In this document: in pieces, positions 56,731 to 64,000 of the stretch
Layout: each line of letters begins with the position of its first letter
How positions within the stretch are numbered: the first letter of the stretch is position 1
Source of the DNA: Plenodomus lindquistii
Taxonomy: Eukaryota; Ascomycota; Dothideomycetes; Pleosporales; Leptosphaeriaceae
Length of the DNA stretch: 64,000 nucleotides
Direction: 5' to 3'
Assembly: GCA_025504975.1 (NCBI GenBank)
Contig: JANUWI010000004.1
Span: forward strand, 2,480,001-2,544,000
Notes under the pieces: model-generated
The model's database searches: none
What the model was told of the DNA's origin: nothing
The model's input: the letters and a program-made list of their open reading frames with translations, nothing else
Program-made: the position numbers and the translations under genes

Positions 56731-57512
56731 GTCGGCGTAGATGCTGGGGAACAGTGGGAGTTCTTGAAGCTGTATTCTTGTCTGGTATATGTGAGGAAAC
56801 GACAGAGGGATGGTGGTACATAGAGCCCGGGATTCATGTTTATGAACCTAGAACCGTAGTAAACGCTCTCTTTCTCACAAAAGTCACCGCCGTTGCCCTC
56901 TGTCTCACCCTCGTATCATTCAATGAAATCTCTCCGTCGTTTGGAGTCTAGAGCAGATCTGACAATACATTCAAACGCTCGAAGCACTCCAGGCCTCCCC
57001 CTCTGCGCCATTGAAGGCCCCACAGGGGCTTGGTCGGTCGCCCCGCTAGCGAGTGTTTGTCATCGTTAGGATCGATGTTCGTACCTGATTCTGTAATCAA
57101 AATCGGCCAAGATGGATAAACTAAAGCGTTTTCATACTCAGTGGGAATGAGTCACTTACTGAATGAGTGAGATCAATACCTCTCGGTCTACCATCACTGC
57201 ATAGGTACTCCTCAATGTACACTGAATGCATTCTAGGTTGGACTAGAACTGCCTCGCGACTCTCCTCACATGATCTGCCAATCTGATCCCATAGAATTGA
57301 GAGTCGTCAGTTACTCTAGCAGTTAGTTCGAACGGAATTTTCTGTCCCTGATTGGAGGTGGTGAAGGGGTCAAACACGTGCACGTGGCGCAAAACGTCTC
57401 CAATGCAGCTTAGCCAATTATGTGTCACATCAAGCTTGACCAATCTTGCAGGCACCAACTTGTTCCTTTTAACCTCACCTTGCGCGCATAATCCTTTACT
57501 CGAGCTCCAACA
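56731..57512. other. intergenic, no gene seen
   Basis: About 780 bp between the small minus-strand gene and the damaged kinase-like gene; holds tandem E-boxes near its right end. Confidence 0.5.
57375..57386 (+). promoter_or_regulatory. two adjacent CACGTG E-boxes
   Basis: CACGTGCACGTG, 127-138 bp upstream of the ATG of the damaged kinase-like paralogue. The intact copy has one E-box at nearly the same distance. Confidence 0.45.
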
Positions 57513-58892
57513 ATGGCGCTACGCGTCGGGCAGATTCTTCGCGGGGCAAAAGGCAAGTATGAGCTGTTGCAGCCACTCAAACACCCCAACGTCTTCAAGG
57601 CTAGAGTCTTGTCAGGTCCGTTCGAGCAAGAGAATTGGTGAGCCGTTCATCAATTTTTCAGGTGTCAGCTCAGCTACTTACTGCGATCGTTGGGCTGTAG
57701 TCAAAACTGCCACCACTGACATGGAGAAAATATGCCTTCAACGCGAGTTCAGGAACCACAACATCGAGCCAGTTGCATCAAGTCCACACTTCCGAGCACT
57801 CAGAGACACCGCGCAGTCACAAGAGCACGCGACCGATCCATCGTGTCTAGTGTTCGAATGGATGGACCTTTCGTTGAACGAGCTTAGGTGGCTTGGCCCA
57901 GACCTTGATCTTGGCCGTCGATTCCGCAGCGATCCCAGGTTGCCCAAAGCCATTTCGAAGTCTGTACCGTCGGCCCTCGATGAGCTCAGATCACTCAATG
58001 CTGTTTATACTGGTAGGTGCAATCCCGTAACACCAACAAGCAGTTATGCTCACCAAAAAAGATATCAGCCCGAACAACATTTCCTATCCAACATCGATGG
58101 CGATCTGCCCATCGCGAAGCTAGCAGATATCGGCAATGGTACGTACGATAGCTCCGAGGTATGTTCAGCGTTCACTACTAACTCGATTTGCATCAGCGGT
58201 AACCGAGGAGGTCATAGACCAGCGTGTCCAATGCCATGGATGTCGAGTACCAGAGGTCTGGAGAGGCGTACCTTGCAGCCACCTGTCAGATGTGTGGTCT
58301 CTTGCTGTCACGGTACGCGCATATGTTCACGAAGAAGATTCCGCTGCATTTCAATTTTCAGTACTAACCATAGCATCAGTTGACGACCGCGCTATCTCCT
58401 TTGATGCTATTCGGTGCTCGCGACGAGTGCGGTCAGAGTAACGGTCACATAAACGCATGGTGTATCGGCAAGTTGATTCGTCTTGTCAGACCCATTGGGG
58501 ATCCAGTCAACGAAGCCTACCGAGAATATTTCAAGCTGGGAGAACAGCTCGCAGTCGCGCTCACTCCACGTGGTATGTTTACGCTTATAGGTAGGGGACC
58601 ATGGCGTCAAGGGCTCGAGTACATTCCCGATCCCCCAGTACCCACGTATATCCTCGACTTCATCGAGTCATTACTCATAGTGGACCCGGAGAAGAGACCC
58701 ACGGCTGCAGAAGCTCTCCGTCTCCCGTATTTCCAGAACAACGAAGAGATGGCAGTACCGTTTACAGGGGTTAAGGATTACTACATGGAGGTATCGGGCG
58801 GAATCGCACTCAACATCGGAGCGCATGGAACAGTTACCATTGACCGTGAGCTGTCGGACCCAGAGCTTCTTAAAGATCCGCCAGCGAAGTAG
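57513..58892 (+). pseudogene. kinase-like paralogue with lost splice acceptor and 1-nt deletion
   Basis: Homologous exons: 57513-57637, about 57693-58012, 58062-58138, 58197-58312, 58380-58892. Exon 1 is 125 nt and exon 4 is 116 nt, exactly as in the intact copy. The first intron keeps its GTGAGC donor, but the acceptor dinucleotide at 57691-57692 is TG, not AG; a rescue intron 57616-57661 would keep frame. Exon 3 is 77 nt against 78: one base is missing right after DISPNN, so the DLG strand falls out of frame. Elsewhere the kinase features persist: AVVKTATT (Lys kept), CRVPEVWRGVP, SDVWSLAVT, VDPEKRPTAAEALRLPY. A sequencing error would explain only one of the two lesions. Confidence 0.8.
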
Positions 58893-59708
58893 ACGTTCTG
58901 TTTGGTGTAAGTGGAAGAAAGCATTGTTGGACACCACTGGGTATCACACGTATCCGCATCCAGAGACAGGGATGATGTAGTAGCTCTGTACTCGCAACTC
59001 TGAAAATGGAAATCTCAACTCTCAAACCATCTTCTCAGTTCAATGGTGGCTTATCAAGATGGCGAACTCTTGATCTGCGGTGCAATGGTAGTGTTTGTTG
59101 ACTTTGGTGCGTCTACTAGGGACAATATCGTGTACTAGAAGCTCTATAATAGCTGCTATCATTCGTCATGGACTGTACCAGCTATCAAGAGTGCAGCCTG
59201 TTAGCATCGTGTTAATCGGTTGTCTCCTTGGTGTTTAAATACCTTCGAGCGCATAAGTCCAGGGGTAGTCGCGAGAAGTGTAAGCTGTTTCGTATGATTA
59301 TGCGCTCCCGAATTCCGTTGTTGGTCCTCACCCGACATTAGCATGCAATATCGGAGCACTTGGGCCTCAGCCGGCTGATATTGTCCAATCGCAGACTCCT
59401 GACGCCCATTCTCACCGGTGCTGATCACTCAGAATTCATTCGTCGTCTCCGATTTGCTGTGTCGCGCGTGTGGCACAATGGACGGCCCAAGGCTGACCAA
59501 CGGCATCGCAGGACTGACAAGGCTGAGAACTTACTTCACCTGCCAGCTCATACCATTATGCATGCCCCGCGTTGCTCAAAGAAATTGACAACGCATACAG
59601 GTTGAGCCTCACTTTTGGCAGAGGGCGAGATGGAAGATAAATGGAGGGGGTCTAGGTAGATGGAATGAGCAAGCTGCCATCGTTCCAGGATCTTCGTCCC
59701 CACTCACC
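58893..59708. other. intergenic, no gene seen
   Basis: About 800 bp between plus-strand genes with short overlapping frames only. Confidence 0.5.
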
Positions 59709-61057
59709 ATGTCAATCAGTGGAGACTCTACCGTTGCGCCTTCGCGAGATCTCGATGGATCGAACCAGTCGGTTGATGGCGAGACTTATGGGATTGAGGG
59801 TCTGGTCATCTCGTCGCCTGACAGGTCGTGAGTATACATCGCCATTGTCATCATGAAGACTGGAATATTAACATTAGCAGGCCCTATGCGAACGCTCAGA
59901 TCGTTTCGCTGGAGGTCGGTCTCCATGCGACTCGCTTTGACGTCCATGGAACCATTCTGCAGCAGAGTGCGGAGCTTGCAGCCAAGTTCGACCCGTGGAG
60001 CCTGAAGAAGCTACCAGTTCCTCTACCGGAAATTGATGAGGCGACGGCACACACTCTCATCCACTACCTCTATACGGGCAGTTACCAAGCCCTCGGTAGC
60101 CAAGGTCACTCAGAGAAAGCTATCGCCATCAACTACAAGCTCGGGACATGCGCATACTGTGCAGCGATTCGCTACAAGCTTCCCGGCTTGATTGAACTAG
60201 CGCGCGAAAAGATTACTGGGTTCGGTGAAGATGTGGGCATCTTCGAAATTCTGGCTGTAGCCAAAGATCATGCGTTCCCAATGCTTCCGGAAGACGAATT
60301 GTGGTATCCGGAGTACGTGGCGAGCGCCATTAAAAGCGCGATGGTGGATGATCCAGAGCCTTTCAAGCGACCAGACTTCATCATGAAGGTCGAGGGTAAT
60401 AGTAGGCTCCTCCAAGTTGTCTGGAAGACTGTAATGAGCAGTTATGCACCCACACCTGTCGCAGCTATCGAAGTCGATGATGGCGCAGTCACCCCAACTG
60501 CCGAGAGGGTCCCAGACACGAAGGCATTGGTAGAACCACAGGAAGAAGAGTCCACCACGGAAGATCGCATCCTTGTTGATGAAGCGGAAAACGTAGGCCG
60601 TCCTATTTCAACAACTGCTATCATTGAAGCCGAAGAGCCTGTACCAAGCGATCCAGTCGCCACCCACGTCGATGATATGCAGGACGACACGTTCAAGCTG
60701 GACGAGATCGAGCCCACAGACGCCATGCCACAAGCGCCTGAATCTTTCACCGATGAATTGGGATATGGCTCCAGCAAAATGTACCAGCAGATGGGCAAAA
60801 AGATCGAGCAAGTGACTGACACCGCCGCACCAATTATAAAGGAGCTAGCCCACCCTGTCCACGCACGCTCAGATTCAGTTATTGAGGTTGAAGAGGCTGT
60901 CTCTTCGCCTGGCGTGGAGAAGAAATCGGGCAGCAAAGATGAAGTTGCAGATGCGCTAGAGGAGATGCAGCAACTGCCCAATGGCAATGGTGAGGGTTCG
61001 CCGGTTCCGAAGAAGACAAAAAAGAGTAAGAAGAAGAAAGGCACGACATTCACTTGA
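59709..61057 (+). CDS. BTB/POZ-domain protein with Lys-rich tail
   Basis: Exons 59709-59827 and 59881-61057; 431 aa. The first exon is an acidic, disordered leader; GTGAGT donor and TAGCAG acceptor join PDRS-PYANAQIV in frame. The BTB fold spans about residues 40-135: IVSLEVGLHATRFDVHGTIL, SAELAAKFD and TAHTLIHYLYTGSY. A helical BACK-like part (about 135-205) follows, then a roughly 190-residue acidic linker and a basic end PKKTKKSKKKKGTTF that could be a nuclear signal. The protein may be a Cullin-3 adaptor or scaffold; no Kelch, MATH or zinc-finger partner domain is present. Confidence 0.85.
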
Positions 61058-61480
61058 TGGGCAGGATGCAGAAGGCTGGCGATGATGTAATGATGCCATC
61101 TCGAGTGGCTGCTTATATAGCCTGAGACTAGCGACGTTGTAACAATACCAAATGTGCAGCAAGGTCCCCAGACAATGCAAAACGTCTCTCCAGTAGCTCG
61201 ACTATGCAACTTAGAAGGGAACGCACGTCTGGCGACTCACATCGCAATGCCATACATTCGTTGGATGATACTGACGGGGCTTTGAGCTCCATGGCGCCTT
61301 GCTTATTTGGGTCTAGCACGTATTAGCCCGTCTAAAGATATAACCGCGGGGAAATTAGGTCTCGTGTTTTACTCTTCACGTCGTGACTCCGAGTTCACGC
61401 GTGCCATGACACTGAGCCAAAATTCATGGAGACATGCCTACTCACATACTGCAACGACACATGCAAAAATTACGACATCA
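61058..61480. other. intergenic, no gene seen
   Basis: About 420 bp between plus-strand genes; no gene-like frame stands out. Confidence 0.4.
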
Positions 61481-62596
61481 ATGTTCGCTCCTATACTCCG
61501 CCCATCTTCGAGGCGGGGCACACCAGCAGCTCGTGGTCTGACGCTCCGACGCGCTGCTGGCACCAGTACAGGTAGAGGAGTCCCGAGACTCTCTCCTTTT
61601 CTTTCGCAGTACGGCCGGCTCAAAGAAAAAGAACACACTGTTTCACCAGTTCGTGGCACTTGGGAGCTAAACTGTCGTCTGAGGGAACACTACAAAAATC
61701 AAATAGTGATAACTAAATTGCCAAGATTCGCGACGACGGACGACGTGAGACAATTATTCGAAGAAAGTGGATATGACGTGTACGATATCCTAATGTGCAA
61801 TATGTGACCTTGCTAATTGTTGATAGAGCTGATGTATGGATGGCGTTCATACCTATAGGATGGAATCGTGCGTGGGCTAAAGTGGTCCTCTCGGATCCTA
61901 GCCTACACGAGTCAGCTGCTCGCGAGTTACAGGACGCCGCGTTGTTTGATCGTAAGCTGTCTGCCTCAACTGTTCTATCAGACCCTGCTCGAAATAGAGT
62001 GGCGATAGGTTGGTCTTTACGTTGGGGCTGGCATGCATCATCAAGTCCTGACAGCAGTAAAGTACTGTTAAGGAAACCATGGCTTTGTTATCCGGATGAT
62101 GTAAGTGTACGATATCCTCGAAGCGAAGTGACAATCTCAGTGGCGTGCACAGGTCTTTGCTGCGAAACGGGAACAACGGGAGCTTATGGTAACCGGACTC
62201 TCTCTCAGCTTTCCTCTGTACCCCATACTCCATGGCTTCAATGTGACATTCGCGGTGGCTCGCGAGGTTAAACAAGGTTGGGGAAACAAAGTCACCCAAA
62301 TAGCATATATCAATTTCGCTACGCAAGAAGAAGCGGCCGATGCTCGACGGATCATGCATGGGCAGACCATAATGGGTCATCGATTGGACGCGCAAATCTA
62401 TCAAGTGCCCTTGAAATACCTAGGGAGAAGATCCTGGGACAAAGGCGCTCCAGGGGAGCATTATGGTGGACGTGATCGAGGCTCAGCAGTGAACACAAAC
62501 TTCGAGTTCATGCAAGAAGAGGTATTTCGTAAAGCCAATCTGGGTATGAATGACAGGAAGCTTTGGGTCCCCAATCATCGATTTCGCTTGACGTAG
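61481..62596 (+). CDS. RNA-binding protein with two RRM-like domains
   Basis: Three exons: 61481-61779, 61827-62100, 62153-62596; 338 aa. The 47-nt first intron has CTAAT near its end; the second is 52 nt. The N-terminal 50 residues are Arg/Ser/Thr-rich with almost no acidic residues, as in mitochondrial presequences. RRM-like 1 (about 75-145) starts QIVITKLPRFATTDDVRQLFEESGY; RRM-like 2 (about 195-275) starts ELMVTGLSLSF and contains QIAYINFATQEEAADARRIMHG, an RNP1-like strand and helix. The region between domains has Trp-rich GWSLRWGWHA. Weak RNP1/RNP2 matches mean RNA binding is probable, not certain. Confidence 0.72.
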
Positions 62597-64000
62597 CTGG
62601 AAGCAGATCAAACTGGATTTATTTAAGGCAAAAGCTCATGCATCAACTATGTTTTTATGATTGCAATCAACGTTTTGCCTGAACTTGGAGCACGTCGTCA
62701 TCGTGACGAATGAGAAACACCAGGAGAAACGGCAAGGCCTCGGTAGCCAGGATAGGCCAAATCGTGTACCCAGATCAAGTTGGAAGAACGGATCAGCAAC
62801 CACCCAGTTGGTTCAGACAAGGCATTTTTCGCAGCGTGCTGCAAAGTTCTCAAACGCAAGACTGGGTGTGCTAGCGGCCAAACATTACGTTCAAATCACA
62901 GACCTACATTTCACTCTTTTCATCAGAGCTTACGATGATGTTGTCATCGACTCGCCATCTCAGAGGCGTCGACCATACAGTACAGCACCAAATCTTGGAC
63001 CTTTGCATCCCAAATCCAGACTCAGCCAAGGTCCCTTCACCAGATTGATGTCATCCCTAGTGCCATATTGATCGTGTGTATGATGCAATCGCCTGAGGGC
63101 TCTTTTCACGAAGATTCCATCTTGCGACCCTTCCCGACACCACATGCCATCGAGAGCCTCTCGATACCCACATTGACCATCCACCAGCCTATCTGAACTC
63201 CGCCATCTTCTAGCACTCGAGGTACCGAATATTGATGGTATTGTTGACTCCTCTTGAGCTTAGCCCAAGTTTTGCTCAGCGGCAATATATGTACACATCT
63301 TCACGCGCTCGCTGGCCGTCAGTATCTTCGTGCAAACAAATTCATACCGCTGTGGGCCTTTCTTAGTTGCCAACTTCTCAAACGGTTGCCGGCAATCACT
63401 ATGGCGGATATCATGCCAGCGACGATGCACCCGAGACTATGAAAATCGGGGTTTTGAACCCGTCTGAAGGTACTCAAGAATATAGGTAGTAAGAAACCAC
63501 CTGGATAGGAAGCGAGCCGAGGAATTCAGGCTGCGGGTCTGGTGCGAGCGGGGGCGATATAATGATATCTATCAATTTACTCTTACAGCTCGAAAGCAGG
63601 CACACGTCCGCTCAGAGCCTTGCAATCGAAGCCTTAAATTCGTCGTCGACAACCTTCATAACCGCGCCGTAGAGTCCTCAAACAACCGTCCAATACCAAA
63701 GACTCTGCCGACCACCCTCCAATACTTCGCCGCATCATACCCACCACGCTATCGCACCTTTAGTCTCCATAGCAAGAGCACATGTCAGATAATTTCATAC
63801 AATACAGGTCTAAATTTGGCTAATATGAACTCATGTGGTCGTAACAGAACGCCTAAAATGCTAATACTACAACGCTCCTGTCCGGCCGCAACTGTGCCTC
63901 TTATAGCAAGCGAAAGGAAGACCCACCATGGTCGGTTAAATTCGCTCTTTGAGTCACAACGAGCACGGACAAGTATAGATCGAGAGTGTATAGCAGCGAG
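62597..64000. other. right-edge region with interrupted coding remains
   Basis: No complete gene. The plus-strand frame 62,661-63,071 lacks an ATG start and domain character. On the minus strand, protein-like segments occur at about 63,745-63,659 (YDAAKYWRVVGRVFGIGRLF), 63,659-63,612 (MKVVDDEFKASIARL, one base out of frame with the former) and 63,500-63,310 (a membrane-like GCIVAGMISAIVIAG followed by a stop). They may be exons of a gene entering from beyond 64,000 or a decayed one. Confidence 0.35.

Noticed and set aside
62661..63071. 136-codon plus-strand frame after the RRM-like gene
   Set aside because: It starts with TTG, has no domain or splice signals, and lies in what is probably 3' flank.

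Overview
This window is nuclear DNA of a filamentous ascomycete (Pezizomycotina). Genes are separated by 0.3-5 kb and carry short GT-AG introns of about 46-120 nt, often with CTAAC/CTGAC-like branch sites. The gene set is fungal: HET-domain protein, GH81 glucanase, DASH subunit, Gti1/Pac2 regulator, P450, and a dispersed kinase-like family that I associate with Dothideomycetes. Pleosporales is my best guess from family resemblance, not proof. No rRNA, tRNA, CRISPR or intact transposon was recognised.

Left part (1-28 kb), mostly ordinary genes: a conserved Cys/His-rich protein (2.6 kb); a TRP-like/flavin-carrier membrane protein (5.8-8.1 kb, minus); a long intergenic stretch with microsatellites; a secreted GH81 endo-beta-1,3-glucanase (10.8-14.4 kb, minus); a WW-domain protein with its own PPxY motif; a small membrane-anchored protein; a CYP65-like cytochrome P450 (19.8-21.7 kb); mitochondrial GatB (23.5-25.4 kb, minus); and two neighbouring basic, repeat-rich proteins of unknown function (25.5-27.6 kb, minus).

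Middle (28-45 kb): a gene-poor block of about 5 kb, then a Gti1/Pac2 (WOPR) regulator, an MFS anion/vitamin-type permease, a kinase-like gene with a frameshift and an Arg in place of the beta3 Lys, a divergent pair of core genes (DASH subunit Spc34 and proteasome lid subunit Rpn3) sharing about 270 bp of promoter, and an ankyrin protein resembling the TORC2 subunit Avo2.

Right part (45-64 kb) is accessory-like: a multi-pass membrane protein of unknown function, two small acidic proteins whose promoters share a 27-bp near-identical motif, a HET-domain protein, another membrane protein, a short-chain dehydrogenase, two tandem kinase-like paralogues (the first intact; the second with a lost 3' splice site and a 1-nt deletion next to the catalytic loop), a small hypothetical gene between them, a BTB/POZ protein, a two-RRM-like protein with a possible mitochondrial presequence, and interrupted coding remains at the right edge. 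The most notable pattern is decay within the kinase-like family (two of three members damaged) beside HET and orphan genes, as expected of a fast-evolving self/non-self or accessory region. No wholly new system can be demonstrated from sequence alone. All exon coordinates were derived by hand from splice signals and frame continuity.
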